Position numbers and translations under genes: made by a program. DNA of 64,000 nucleotides, taken from the NCBI GenBank assembly GCA_024349245.1, contig JALDNG010000427.1, positions 94,605 to 158,604 of the forward strand. The letters are read 5' to 3'. Below the pieces are notes generated by a model. The model had not been told where the DNA came from, searched no databases, and saw only the letters and a list, made by a program, of their open reading frames with translations. This DNA is from Neodontobutis hainanensis. Taxonomy: Eukaryota > Chordata > Actinopteri > Gobiiformes > Odontobutidae. Below are positions 13,700 through 26,645 of the stretch, piece after piece (the first letter of the stretch is position 1; the number at the start of each line of letters is the position of its first letter).

Positions 13700-14420
13700 T
13701 GTTTTGTCAATGGGGGAATAATATTTTCAAAAATTTCACAGTTTAATTTAAATTCTCGTTGTTGCTTGTAATTTTAAATTAAAGTAATCATCACACGTTT
13801 GAACGATAAAGTACGATGTGACTGTTTGAGATCAGGAACCCAAGGTGGATAAATTCTCGATCTGAGAAATTCGTTTTTCGTCAGGTTAAAATCTTATCAA
13901 AGTTAAGTTTATTTTATTAAAACGCCTCTATATGGTCCTCATGTGTTCATCCGTTTATTAAACGAAAACCATTCTGTCCTTTCAACCACACATAAACCCT
14001 TAATACCCATCGTAGAGTTATTCATTTGATATTAGAGTAGGGCTTGAGCATTCATACGACAAAACAACATTTACATATAATTAGAATGTTAACATATCTG
14101 TACCTGAACAAACTGCTGATTAGGATTTCTATATTTTCTCCACTGCGACTTGCCAATTACTAAAATGCAGATTGAGTTTTAAACAATGAACGTACATGAT
14201 AATTTATCGAAGACTGAGAATGTCAGGAATTATGAATTTTCATCTCTGATTTGTGTTTTATTAAGTTTTCTGTATTCGATGAACAGATGGATTTCACCAG
14301 CTTTCTTTCTGACTAGTATTGAAAAATGTAACCATGAGCCAGTACATTACCTAATTTTCCCGCTTTTTGACATTTATTTTATTATGATTACTTTTTCGTT
14401 TTTGAGATAAATTGGGAGGC
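13700..14420 (-). pseudogene. Reverse transcriptase remnant of second retroelement
   Basis: On the - strand the clearest block is ILVRKKAGEIHLFIEYRKLN (around 14255-14320), matching the gypsy RT run V-V-L-V-x-K-K-D-G-x-x-R-x-C-V-D-Y-R-x-L-N. It is followed in another frame by NWQVAVEK (about 14150) and VCSGTDMLTF, matching YWQ-V-x-x-x-x-R-x-K-T-A-F. No Y-x-D-D box can be read. The + strand 74-codon frame at 14186-14410 is its antisense shadow. Confidence 0.8.
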
Positions 14421-14599
14421 GATATGGTTGTATTTTAACCTGTTCATTTGAATTTAAACAATTTTGTTTTTGATAATTTGTTCAAAAACATAATTTATGA
14501 GTTTTGTAGAATACTGAAGAGTACTTTGAATGTGCTTCGGCCGTTGGATCTTTCGTCACTATAAGTAAATTATTTACTTATGTCTCAATTAAAAGCCTG

Positions 14600-14940
14600 A
14601 AAGAATCATTCGTTTTATTAACGTAAAAATGTCTTTCACGAAAACCACTTATACGACCTGATGTTCAGATAAAATCTCTACAAATACCAAATCTAATTTA
14701 AAATTCCTCAAAAGCTGAATCTCCAAATTCAATACCTTTTCATTCACGTTAAATCTTAAACATATCGAAACCAATGCATTTTCGAGATGCCGTTTGCTGG
14801 CACGGATTTTATTAATTCTCGATTTTTTATCGAATATTTAAATGCTTGCAGCAAATAGGAGACAAACCGTCTCCTATGTTAACGAGGGTTGTCAACTTAA
14901 GGTTATACACATATTTTATAGGCATGGTGCATTTAGGATT
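14600..14940 (-). pseudogene. Protease remnant of second retroelement
   Basis: On the - strand the frame reads LKLTTLVNIGDGLSPICCKH at about 14840-14905, aligning with the retropepsin L-x-D-T-G-A-x-x-x-V-I segment but with the Asp and Thr of the DTG replaced. Then FNVNEKVLNLEIQLLRNF and LSEHQVV follow, as in the flap-to-ILG part of gypsy proteases. The lost active-site Asp makes it non-functional. Confidence 0.6.
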
Positions 14941-14943
14941 CTT

Positions 14944-15760
14944 CTAGTAAGAACTCTGATCTTTTAAAAATACTTTAATTCGGTTTATTGATAGTTTTGA
15001 AGTTTCTTTAACAATGACGATTTCTTTCAAATTTGAAAAAGACGATACATGCCATGCATTTAAGTGCGGATTGCTTATCTCAACTACATTTCTGACACTT
15101 CGCGAAAACTTGTGAATATTCTTGGAGTTTGGATTGACTTTCATAACCATTTTGGTTAATTTCTCTTCTTTCTAATAAATTTTATTGAAATATTCCTTTT
15201 GATGTTCCTCATTCTTGTCTTCCAGGCACAGATAAAGATCACAGCGCCTGTGAAGTTGAATGGAACAATAAACTACGCGGGGTTTATACACAGTTTTTTC
15301 AACGTCAGATCATCAAATAGCTAAAGTGTACCTGCATAGTCCTCAGGTAGAAACCTATACATCTTATATTCCATGAAAAACTCCCAATCTTATTCTTAGA
15401 TATTTGGCTTGGATTGTATTGGCATGCTTCCAGTTTTGTTTTCAATTTGAATTGGGTCATCGCCATGAAGGACAATTTCATCATCGACTACCATAAAATT
15501 TACTGATTGCAAATCCGAAATCAAGCATAGCTTTAGGAAAGATATTAATTTTTTAACTTTTTTTCAGATAGGTCTTATCATCCTAAATTCGTTTTCCTAG
15601 TAGTGGTGGAAAAATAAAAGCCAATTTTTTCTACAATCAAATTATTCGAGAATGCTAGGATATCTGTTTCTCATAACCAATCTTCTACATCATCGTCTTC
15701 TTCGAAGATTTTTGGCATAAATGAATTTTTTAACTGCCGTCACCCATATTAAAAATATAT
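14944..15760 (-). pseudogene. gag remnant of second retroelement
   Basis: On the - strand the region starts near 15720 with IFEEDDDVEDWL-type sequence, matching the F-x-G-x-D-x-x-E-W-L opening of gypsy gag proteins. Further down, an open frame of 68 codons at 14944-15150 (start codon TTG) covers the gag C-terminus. A CQKC pair in another frame there may be the relic of the zinc knuckle. Boundaries are approximate. Confidence 0.55.
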
Positions 15761-15769
15761 GAAAACAAA

Positions 15770-18700
15770 ACTAAAGTCCAAACGCGTTATAACCATGAAA
15801 CTAGACTTCAAGGTTCAAGAGAGGGTTTATGGTATCCAGGCATTTCCATTGTGAACTTTTCTTCAGATGCTTGATCGAGTTACGACTCTTTGACTTTAAA
15901 ATAAGACCCAGAATTTAATAAAAAGCTCGGCTTATGGAATTAAGAGATATGGAAATCATTCCTGAGGTGTTACTTCACGTCTTGACAGGCTTTAATAAAT
16001 CTGTGACAACTTTCGACATTTCACATTCTGGTTGTCTCATCGTTGATTTAATGTTTCGCTTTTCGATCAATATTAAATTAGAAAATAAAAAAATATTTGC
16101 AGATCAAGACTATTTCATCGTTTATGAAATAATGTGTTGCGAATGCTTCTGAAGTAGGTGAAAATCAAGTGGCTATACGAAATTTTCCTTGTATTTATAA
16201 CAATAAAGGAATTTTTTAATCATCAAGAGATTCTCTTCAATTTAGTTATTTAGGAAAAAAATTATACCCGAGTAAAACCACTCTAATTTATCCAACAATT
16301 TTCTTTAAAACTTTCAGGAATCAGTTGTTTAGTGTAAGCAGGTACCTTAAGTTATCTAGAGTTAGATTCGACGATGAATTTAAGATTCACTCAAAATGTC
16401 CCTTAAGCTAAGTCTTTATTGATTTGAATTTATTTACTTAAGTTAATCCCCCAGATCTAGCGATATGTTTGAGACTGACAGAAAAGATCCTCGAGATCGT
16501 TTTCTTCCTGTAATCTCAGCCATACAGTAATCAACGTTACACCGATAAAAGACCTTATGACTAGCGAAGAAAATTTTTGATTTCCTACTAAAGATGATGG
16601 ATTTAAGCTTTGATCTGACAGATGTACTTTCTTTGAGAAAAAATCTGAAAACTTGGGTTTGATAATATTTTCAAATTTTAATACGGTAAACGTGAATATT
16701 AAGAAGATGTTAACATAAATGGCTATTAAAAATAATCATGCAAAATTACAAAGTTCCTTGGGTACCATAAATTTATTCAGTTCATACGTACAGATATATC
16801 TGATAAACCTGTTGTTTTAAACGATTGGCGTCAAAGTAAAAAGTCAGAACATATAAAAGATGGTGTGTTTCTCATTTAGTACCATCCGTATCAATCCTAC
16901 TCGTCGATCAGGCAACAAATTTAAGTAAAGGTGAGACCATATATTATTTATTAAATTATGGGTCAAATGAACCTGTCCTAATAGACTCTATAACGTTGAA
17001 TAATGATGAAAGATGGTAAACGAAACTGGAAACTAAACCGTTGTAATAGTTAAGAAAAAAGAAGTTATTTAAATATATATTTTTGAGAATATTTTAATAT
17101 AAGTTACGTATTACCAGAAAATATAATAAACTTTAATTCGTGCTTTTCAAAACATGCTTCACCTATAATTTACTATTAGCTTTATTTTTATCGAATATAA
17201 GTTCGTGGAAGAGAATAAAAAGTCAGAAAATTTAGGGAATGCGATGCGCTTATCTATCTCTATATGCTAAGGTTGTATTTTATTATTCTTTGACATAATC
17301 ATATGATTGTCCTTTTTGAAAAAGATATGATTTTAAAATAAATAGAATTAGAGTTGATTTCACTTTTTTTCGCTTTTTATTTCCTTTGTCTGAAGCAATC
17401 AGAATGAATGAATCAACACTTAGACCATCTATGTTAAAGACAGTACGAAATTCCTCCCAATAAATATTTCACCATTTTATGAAATCTCTTCATAACCTCA
17501 TATATAGAAGAGAGAGAATTTGAATTCGATCGCAGAAACACAATCTCGGAATATCTATTATTTGTGTTAGAATCGAGCTGTCCTCTTTCATTTCGACTGT
17601 TGGGAGTATTCAATCGATGAGACGTTAATCGTTTAATATACCCTTCTCCAATATGAAAAGAAAGATAACAGAACACAGAGCTATGTTGATTTGTAAAATA
17701 AAAGGAACTTCTCATCTTAGTGTTACTTGTTGAATTATATGTACGTGTAGGGGTAGGAATCCCGGTGGTTCACGTCGAAGAAACTCAGAAAATGTCCAAA
17801 AGTCATGAATATGACACCAATAACCAATATGGACAGGGTTGCGAGATTAAATGAGGAATTTAATAACGTTCAGTTTATGCTAATAGTTTGAAAGATAGTT
17901 GTCTTAAGTTTTATTTAAAAATATTTGATGAATTATTTTGAGGACACGTATTGCCAAAGTACTATTCCTACTTACTACTGGGCTTAAAACGAAGTCGGTG
18001 AACACTTTGTTCAAACAGTCATCAAGATAATGTCAAGAGATCTGAACCATAAAATATTTTATGACTGGAACTTGGACAGAATGCAGATAATGTAGCACAA
18101 CATAGTTCATAGAGTAAGATTGTGAATGAGTTTATTTCTACGGTATTCAGCTTTAAATGGAAAAGAGATTTAACGAATTATGTTCTAGCTTTTAAAGATT
18201 TTGTTAAGAAATACAATTAAAACCTCTGTAGGAACTCGCACAGGCGAGATTTTAAATTCAGGAAATCAATATTTAACAAGTGATACATGTTCTGAATCAT
18301 CTGTAATGCAATATCTACAGAAGCTATGATAACTCAATTGAACTCAAAGCGTAGTAAGTGTAAATGAAACCTACTAGGGTTAGGCTTTTTCCCACATTTC
18401 CAACCTGTATTAAATCTAACAGAAAAGACATGTCTGTTGTTATTTTATAAATGTAAGGGTGTTTTAAATTGCAAGTAGCAACCTACTCGTCGAAATTTGA
18501 AGAATTTGAACAATTACTTATTTATTATAATATTTAGACACCATAGTATGCTTTTTAAGAATAGTTACATGATACGGTTTTTTCGAATTTATAAGACTGG
18601 GGTTTAGAAAGAAAAATCACATCATTGTTCTCAGATGAGATTGATACTTCAAATTGATTGAATCTTCATTGCGCATGTAAGGCTAAAACAACTGGAGATT

Positions 18701-21700
18701 TTCTACTATGTAGAAAAAACAGTTTTATCATATACATAGATCTCAAGTCTTGTATTTCACCCCAAACTTAATAAATTAAAACAGATTTCTCAAGTTATCT
18801 TTTAAAAAAGTGAATTATAATAAAATGCGGTTTTTAGACGCTTTTATGAAATGACAACTATTTTCTGCGCAACTAAGAAAAATAATTAGGCGTTTAATTC
18901 ATCCTAATAACTAATGAAAACACTGATATATCTGTAGTTACACTTTACTCTTAACTACTCAAGATTTTATCAAATGTCTCACACAAGCAGCTAATCAGCC
19001 CACGCTCGACTTATTTTTATTATACTTGAATTTCAAACAGGATAAGAGTTTAAATGTGCGATTCTATGAGATTACTTAGGGCGTTTTTATAATTAACTGC
19101 ATGCGCATGTTATATATACATGGTTGGAACATATTTTTTATTTGGATATTTTTCTTCTAGTTGGAAAGCTCTAATTGATAATAGAGTAAAAACTATATTT
19201 TAAAATGATTCTGTCTTTACATCATTTTTTTCAATTTCGAAAATATGTATATTTATATGAGAATTTCCTTTTGTGGAATTTACAGCTTGAATTATTTACG
19301 AATATGGATTTTTGGTAATTATAAAATCAAGCGTTTAGGGAAGGATGGTTTATGTCTCATACACTGGTCCTGTGGCATGCTACGTTTTAACGGTTTAGCA
19401 TTTTATTCTTGGTGTTTTTCGACCTCAATATTTAAGTATAGATCGAATTCTTGGCCATCTGTAGAAACCATAATATACTATTCCATCAGAACTCCTGACC
19501 AAGGTAACGAATATTTTATGAATATTACAACCAATATGTATTACAAATTAATGATTTATATTAAAAAATTGATTTAGGCATTTTACATCCCAAAAATCTT
19601 CAATCTTTATCCGTGATATAACGAAATATTAAAATTAAAACATTTCATAAACTTATTAACGTTCTAGATTTTATAATTATACTTTTAATATTTAACTCGT
19701 AGGTTACCGCCGTAGATCTGGAAATTACGAACATTTTAACTATTACTCAATAATAAATAATTTTAAAACGCTTATTAAATAGCTTTGACTATTACAAGGT
19801 GTTGCACAAGTAGTTCCCTTTAAATTCAGTAAAGCTGATGCTTTGGGCGGTGATAAGTTTTATTTTATCACAAATTTTCTGTTGCCCCAGATTATTTCCT
19901 GTTTGTCTTACTTAGCCGTCAAAACGGAAGTTATTTATATTCATAAATATAAAATTTTTGGATTCAACTTTGAATTCTATTTTATCTTAACGAAATTGAT
20001 TCATAAACCTGATGTCTGACTTTAACAAGCGGATAGATTTTAATTTCTCTTATCACTCTATCAGTCAGATTTATTCTTTTAACTGTTCCAGTCGAACATA
20101 AAACCCTTTAACTTTGATAATAAACATGAACTGAATTAAAGGCTTGTTTTGAATGCTAAAGCCCTAATTTTAATTGTTAAAAATCTGTTAGAGAAAAAAT
20201 GTGAATTTGTTCTCTAATTGCCCAAAAAATAGGATATTAAAAAAATACTATTTTAACCTTTTATTTGAGTCTTAAAAAGAGGTTTAATGGCAGTTAGGCC
20301 AAGGTTATACATTAATTCAAGTTTTAAATTAAATGTTCGCGCATACTCAAAACGATTTAATAATTTGTAATGAAATCAACGGTCCATTTTAACCGTAAAA
20401 TTTTTTATTTCAAATTAGTATATTAATTCATCTTTATGGAATGCAGAACTCTTGCAATTATGTGAGTAACGTTAAAAAAATAAATTCAATATTTAGATCG
20501 ATAAAAAATTTGCGGTTGCGTAAATTTTTTAACTTTTTATATCTGCATATTTTGTTTTTAATTCATAATTTTACAGATTTTAAATAAATTAAATATATTT
20601 AATATCTGTTTGAGTAAATTTCAAATAATTTTATTTGAGGTGCATCTACTAGTAGTATTGTAAGATTTCCATAAATTTTACAAATCTTAATCACTGTGGT
20701 TAATATATCGTTATACATTTGATTAGACTATACAGAAGCTTTATTCGTAGTTTTACTTTGTTTTCCTAGAATAACTCAAAAGACCGTAGTCCGAACGATA
20801 AAACCTTTGTAAGACTAAAATGTGCTTGCTCAATTTTTGAATTTATAATTAAATTGTATTTTTGATTAAAAATGATTTTTAAGAAAACTCAATTTTCTGT
20901 AAAATGAATGCATGATCCACTTTGCCTAACAACAACTGAACTTAGTCTGTTCGTGTCATACCGATAATTGATAAAAGTAACTATTTTTGGAATCATATAA
21001 AATTTTATCAATTTTAATATTGGCATTAAAATAATTGTATTTTTAATAGTATAAGGGTATTTTAAAACAATTTAAAGAGTAGAGACACTCAATCCTTCTG
21101 TATGACAAGTCAAATTATCATTATGATGTATAACCGTATATTCATTTATTTTATGACATAAAGAGTGATGAATTACAGTTTGAAGCATTTTAATAATATA
21201 TTTTAAAAAATGTTATAAGTAAAGTTCGGTATATTTCGTGATGTAAAATTATTAAATTTATTCAGTCGACATCGACATGCCAAATCAAAATAAAACGTTA
21301 AAATAAATTTTAATCTGAAACGGTAATGATTAATATCTAATTTGAACCACAGAATGTGTTAATTTTCAAAGTGTGGTTTAATCGTGAAATCATAAAGTTG
21401 AATATCATATCACTCAAATATACGAAAGAGAAAAATGAAAAAATCTAACATTAAACGCAACAGAATCATTGTTAGTGATAAGTTCAAAATCGTCCAAAAA
21501 TAATATTAATTAACAAATTCAAAAGTGTCTTCAATAATATTGGAACATGAAATACATTCTTAGATTAACTTACAGATAAAGTGCACGTTATTTTAAACTC
21601 TCAAAAAAGTTTGAGTAGGGGAATGAGTTCCATTGATAATTGTGCATCGCGCGTGCGCAGCTGAGTGTTAAAAATTATCTATTTTTGAAAAGCGAATTCT

Positions 21701-22800
21701 TAAAGAACATAGAAATAAAAATGATAGAAAAATAATTCAGCTACAATAAATTATATTTTCGTTTAAAATTGAAGTTATGACGTCTGTGTTTGAAAAATCT
21801 GAAAAATGACGATTATAGTGTCTGTGTTCTATCTCTTCTACTATATATAGAATTTATTATACTTAACCAATTAAATAATTTGCCGTATCAACTATTTGTA
21901 AATATCATTTTTAGAAAACAAGAACTTAAACTTTCAAATACGGACACATGTCTTATGGAGATAAAATTACAAATTTGCTATCTTATTTTATAAAATTTAA
22001 ATTTACGAATATTCGGAAAAAATTGAGGAAATCTGCCTGATATGTTATTTAAAGCTAAACTCCTTTAAGGAATACTGAAATATTAAAAATGCATTAATTT
22101 ATTGAATAAGTGAGTTATCTGCAGAAATGTGCTCCAGTTTCGTTAATTTTGCATGTGTGAACATATGATGATGTTCTATTGTATAATAGCTTAATTCATT
22201 CAACTAAGGTTATGTTTGAAATTAAAATTTTATTCAATTTGAGATTTTTCAAGAATTTACATTGACAATAACAAAATAAAAATCCGATTAGTGTCGTTTG
22301 GATCATACTTTTGAAGAAAACGTGAACTATTACCTGCTTTCTAGTCGATTTAAAAAAAAAGTTCTGAGATGAAATAAGTTAAGAATTTCAAAATACCATA
22401 CACGATGATTTTATTTGTGTATTAACGTGGAAATGATAATATTTTACAAATTTTAACCTCGTGAGGTTTCATTTGAAATTTTAAGCTGATAAAAATGGCA
22501 GAGTTGCACAATGGTTTTTGAAGTATGTGAGCAATATTTCGGCCAGTTTTTTCGAAGTTTGCCGAGAAACATTTTCAACCGTCTATTCTCATTTGAACTT
22601 TATCAAAAAAGTTTCTGAAAATAAAGTTTTAAATTATGGTCATAGTATTGATTTTAAAATAATAATACAATACTTTCACAAACTATATATTTAAATCGCG
22701 TATTAAATTTTTAAATTCATAAACAAGAGTAATAAAAGGAATAGTTTCGAGTTCATATCAGGTAATTTTATTTAATTCTTTTGCCATAAATGCACGTGAA
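15770..22800. other. Gene-poor stretch with short protein-like scraps
   Basis: No gene could be assigned. On the - strand between about 17.0 and 18.4 kb several short frames look protein-like. One hydrophobic run (SSFNLATLSILVIGVIFMTF, about 17790-17860) could be a membrane segment, and a 93-codon ATG frame follows at 17434-17715. They do not join into a gene I can model with short introns. Around 19.25-19.58 kb the + strand has a 110-codon ATG frame with a 24-nt GT...AG segment inside it, also unassigned. Upstream of NUDC there is a GCGCGTGCGCAG site at 21649-21660. Confidence 0.35.
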
Positions 22801-22839
22801 GATAGGCGATTATTAACGAATATTTGCGAACCTTCTGAA

Positions 22840-25800
22840 ATGAAAGACGGAGATTTAGATCATATTTTTCTTGGTATTGCGCAGCAATTGAATGGTGGGA
22901 TTTCAGAAGTTGATTTATTTTTAAATGATAGTTTTTTCATCATTTTTTTGGGTTCCTGGGAAGAAAAACTGATTTCTTCACAGGAGAAGGAAATACTCCA
23001 GAAAACGTAAATATTAAATTTTTTAATTAGCTCTTACTTTCTGAATTTCGAAATGCGGAAAAGATTTTTCACTCGGTAATCATAAATTAATTATCTGTCA
23101 TTCGAAATAATCCCAGATGAAAAACCAAAAAAAACTCAGGCTATAGTCAATACCGAAAATCAAAATAAGCCCGATGAACCCCTCGTAAAATCAGTAAACC
23201 TCCGTATATAATTCAGACTGAAAAAAGTGAAAGCGGAAAAATCTTACCAAATTCTAAAAACGGAGCTACATTTGATAATTATACATGGGGTCAAACTCTC
23301 CAAGAAATTGAAGTATATGATAATAAATTTTTTTAATTTTACAAAACAAATAACACAACAAGAAAGTTTACAACATATCTAATGTCACTGCTTAAACAGA
23401 TTGATGCTTGAATTTCATAAAAGCTAACATGCAGTCACTTGTTAATTCTTCATCCAAAAGGGATACAAATGATAAAGTGCAAAAATAAATTTCTGATGAT
23501 GTAATAAATCATAATTATAATAACTTAAGTTTGGCTCTTACTGTGTAATATCTTTCATAAAAATTTAACTTTAAACATAATTATAAATATTTATGCTTTT
23601 AAATTCAATTCATAACCACTGACAAATAATGGCTGATATTATGGTTTTGTTTAGTTGTCATTGCAGATTCATAATAATTTGATCTTTTGGCTGCCATATA
23701 TTTCAACTTTATTTAGAGCTCAAAGAATATTTTGTGTTGATCTGAGTTTTTAAAAATTCAATGTAATATTTTAAACCTTCTTTGTGTTTTAAGAATATTC
23801 TTTCTTCACAATTTTTGTTTTGATTGCAGACGTTTATCTTAACATAAGTTTTTATCATTTTTAACCTCTCATCATATTGCTTTGGTATAAGTTTTGGCAC
23901 TCTACTATATTATTTTTAAGTGTCTAATGTTAGATTTCTTATGAAAGAAATTTTCATGGAGTTTTTGGGGATCATTCGTCATATTTTTTCATACTGTATT
24001 TTTAAATTATTGATAAAAAAATTATCAACTTGATTCGAAGAGAAACTTTGTTCTCGAATCTAAATTTTGACATTCAAATTACAGAATATCACAAATATTT
24101 TTAACTATTGTTAAGTTGTTGATCGAATATTTAGTTCAAGTCACATTTTTAATATTTATCCTGTTATATTATTTTAAACTGAACTGTGATTTAAGATGTT
24201 TAAATTAATTACCAGATTTATATTCTTTGATCAAAAATAAGTTCACCTACAGTTTTAATATTTTGAGTGCATATTCTATTGATGAATATTCAGCTCCTAT
24301 GTATTTTAAAATACTTCTGGTGCGAATTATACATTTTGGGGTTTCAAAACTTTTCGGAATCCTCAAATTTCGTAGTTTTCAAACATTTATAAGTTTGAGT
24401 TTTTTAAGATTATTTTCTTTATCATAAATAATGTGGACTTTTCAATATTTTTGATTTTTATTTTTCTTATAAACAATATTAAATCTTTGGAATAATTGAA
24501 ACAATGCTTTAAACTATTGATTTCAGGCCTGTTTAGTTTTAAAAACTTTAATAGTCATAAAATTTTCAATTTATCCATACTCTACATCTTTTTATTTGCT
24601 TTTTTTGATTGTTCATAAGAGTATATGTTTTAATCAGTTTTTGTAACGTGTAAATTTTTTAAAGAATTCTTATCGCTACGCCTAAAATAATCATCAATAT
24701 AGTTTTCCAAAAATTATTTAAGAATGTAAAATTTTGTTATTTTTAACCTGATTTTTTTTATTAAAAATGTTATTCTCTCTTAAATTTTTCTGTTTACGTT
24801 TTTGCGTGTGTTTTAAAAAATATTTTTAAAAATTTTCTGAGGAATTTGCCGCTATCTATCAAGACTCTCTCTTTAAATTTTTCCTAAATTTTATAATCAA
24901 AATCTGTAGAAGAAAAACATGATCAAAATATCTCTTAACTGTCAAATCCTTAAATTTATATCTTCTTTTATCCAGCATTTTTAATCATATTTTATTCACG
25001 ATTCAAATATGATGTGTTTTTTAAACTACCCATTAAATTTGACAATAGATAACATTGATTTGGATATATTTTTGGTTAAAATTGACATATGACAACATTT
25101 TTGGTTTTTTGTCAGCTTTTGAATCATTTTAAATTTTACAGCTTGGATTATCTTTTGACTGCTCATATGATTTATATATGTTGATTTTTACCATCAAATA
25201 TGTTTTTCACTTCATTGAGAACATCTTAAAAGCCTGAAACTTCTTAAAAATATTTTGATAATAACACAATCGTTTAAAATTGAAACATTTATTTTTATCA
25301 AATAATTAGAAATTAACTTCTTGTTGGGTATTGATCGAGTTTATCTTTAAACTTTGTTTATGTGCGACAAACTAAATAAGCTTCGCCACGTTTTTTTCTT
25401 GTTTTTAGATTGCATAAAATTCTAATAAATGATGAAAAACATCAACTATTTGATCTTTATCTCACTATTTCCTGATTACTTTTATTATTAAAAATTTTTT
25501 TATTGAAAAAGGTATGTGAATTTTTAATGTTAAAATGATAAGATTTAACGATGCAAATTTTATTTAATGATAAAACAGAACTAATTATTTTGTGTTCATT
25601 TTTTGCAGCGTTTTCAAAAGTCTTAATTATAAATTGTTTTTCGACTTTTCAATATTTCTATGATGATAATCAACCGAAATTTTATGAAATTTTTATAGTT
25701 GAATAATTTTTTGATAATTCCAACAAAAATTTTGTTTTAAACCTAAAATGTGAGAATTTCGATTAATCTATAAAACCTTTTGATTCTTAATTTTACCGTT

Positions 25801-26645
25801 GGAATTTTTGTTTTGATAATATTCCAGTTTAATTTTCTTTATTCGTAAGACAGATACTCTCATATACAAAAAAATCTGTCATTGTGTAACCTTTAATTAT
25901 GCAAACATTAACCATCAAAATAAATATAAAATTCAAAACAGTTACCATGCTTTATATTTACTTTGTCTCCGAAATTTAAAAAAAAATACATGAAGGATTC
26001 AGTATTTAATATTCGAGTCTTGTCAATTTTATTTTTAGCATTTTGACACACCTTGTAATGAATAGATTTTGGTACCTATTCCGACTTCAATTGGAATTTT
26101 AAAGTCCAGAGACATAAAAGTGGAATTTAGAAAGAAAGTTTTTTTTATTGATCACGAAGAAACTTAAAGTTCAAATTAAAAACGAAGATCCGATCATCGA
26201 TGGCGATTTACCTGAAGAAGTTACCTTTAAACATCACGTTAGATTAAAGTGGAAGGATCTGTTTGGACACTCGAAGATGGAAAGCTTATTAGAATTTCTC
26301 TCGAAAAAGTATACCAATTTGCAAAACAGATAAATCAAATGTCGTGGTGGGGCAGACTCTTAACCACCCACGAAGAACTTGACACTCAAAAAATTACCCC
26401 AAATCAATCAAATGTTTATTTTTCAACAAATTTAAGTTAAGTGATCTGGACGGCGAAACTAGATCAATGGTTGAAAAGATGATGTATGATCAACGTCAGA
26501 AAGAGGTTTTTATTCTAAAAGATGGGCTTACCCACATCTGAAGATCAAAAGAAGAACGAAATGCTTCAAAAGTTTCTATTCATCTTATTTAAGGTTCATG
26601 AAACAGCATCCAGAAATGGATTTCTCCAAAGCGAAGTTTTCATAA
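22840..26645 (+). CDS. NUDC: NudC nuclear distribution protein (12 exons, tiny introns)
   Basis: NudC is a CS-domain co-chaperone that works with HSP90 and supports dynein/LIS1 function in nuclear movement and cell division. Exons: 22840-22908, 22932-23006, 23031-23075, 23140-23193 (start uncertain), 23217-23312, 26066-26137, 26160-26219, 26243-26308, 26330-26413, 26437-26505, 26522-26571, 26594-26645. The product is about 263 residues (human 331; the charged linker is shorter). Residues 1-60 match the NudC N-terminal region (GIAQQ, then GRKTDFF). The CS domain spans about 101-190 (NYTWGQTLQEIE, KKLKVQIKNEDPIIDGDLPE, WTLEDGKL, WWGRL). The C-terminus has the family hallmarks SDLDGETRSMVEKMMYDQRQ, MGLPTS and KQHPEMDFSKAKF. 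The start is the first ATG in the homologous frame. Introns are 16, 21, 22, 23 and 24 nt, apart from intron 5 (2.75 kb) and intron 4 (41 or 64 nt, unresolved). Confidence 0.95.
23313..26065 (+). other. 2.75-kb intron 5 of NUDC
   Basis: It begins GTATATGATA after the exon ending in LQEIE and ends GTAATGAATAG before ILVPIP, so the CS domain reads straight across it. It is over 100 times longer than the other introns of the gene. Inside, the - strand has a 63-codon charged open frame at 23709-23900, but its first codon is GTG and no ATG lies upstream in frame. No conserved nested gene was found. Confidence 0.8.
26506..26521 (+). other. 16-nt intron candidate in NUDC
   Basis: Between the exon ending MYDQRQKE and the one starting MGLPTSED, sixteen bases (GTTTTTATTCTAAAAG) must be removed to keep the frame. 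Reading through them gives VFILKDGLTHI and a stop. The piece has GT at one end and AG at the other. Human NudC has a single Ser between QRQK and MGLPTS, so the flanks join as expected. A base error in the assembly is the alternative. Confidence 0.75.

Larger units (their letters stand above)
12010..15760 (-). mobile_element. Decayed Ty3/gypsy LTR retrotransposon, opposite orientation
   Basis: On the - strand the order from high to low coordinate is gag-like piece, protease, reverse transcriptase, integrase zinc finger, integrase core and C-terminal domain, again Ty3/gypsy order. Recognisable blocks are listed in the sub-entries. It is as decayed as the first element but is a different copy: where both are readable (RT and integrase) the residues differ. 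No LTR pair was found. The + strand open frame at 12041-12397 (starting at TTG) is antisense to its pol C-terminus. Confidence 0.85.

Noticed and set aside
19245..19577. 110-codon + strand frame with a T-G-P-V-A-C-Y segment in an alternative frame, briefly considered Mpv17-like
   Set aside because: The Mpv17 G-P-V-x-H-x-W-Y signature is not there and no other part of the family can be found.
23709..23900. 63-codon charged - strand frame inside NUDC intron 5
   Set aside because: No ATG in frame; lysine/asparagine-rich content is expected by chance here; no recognisable domain.
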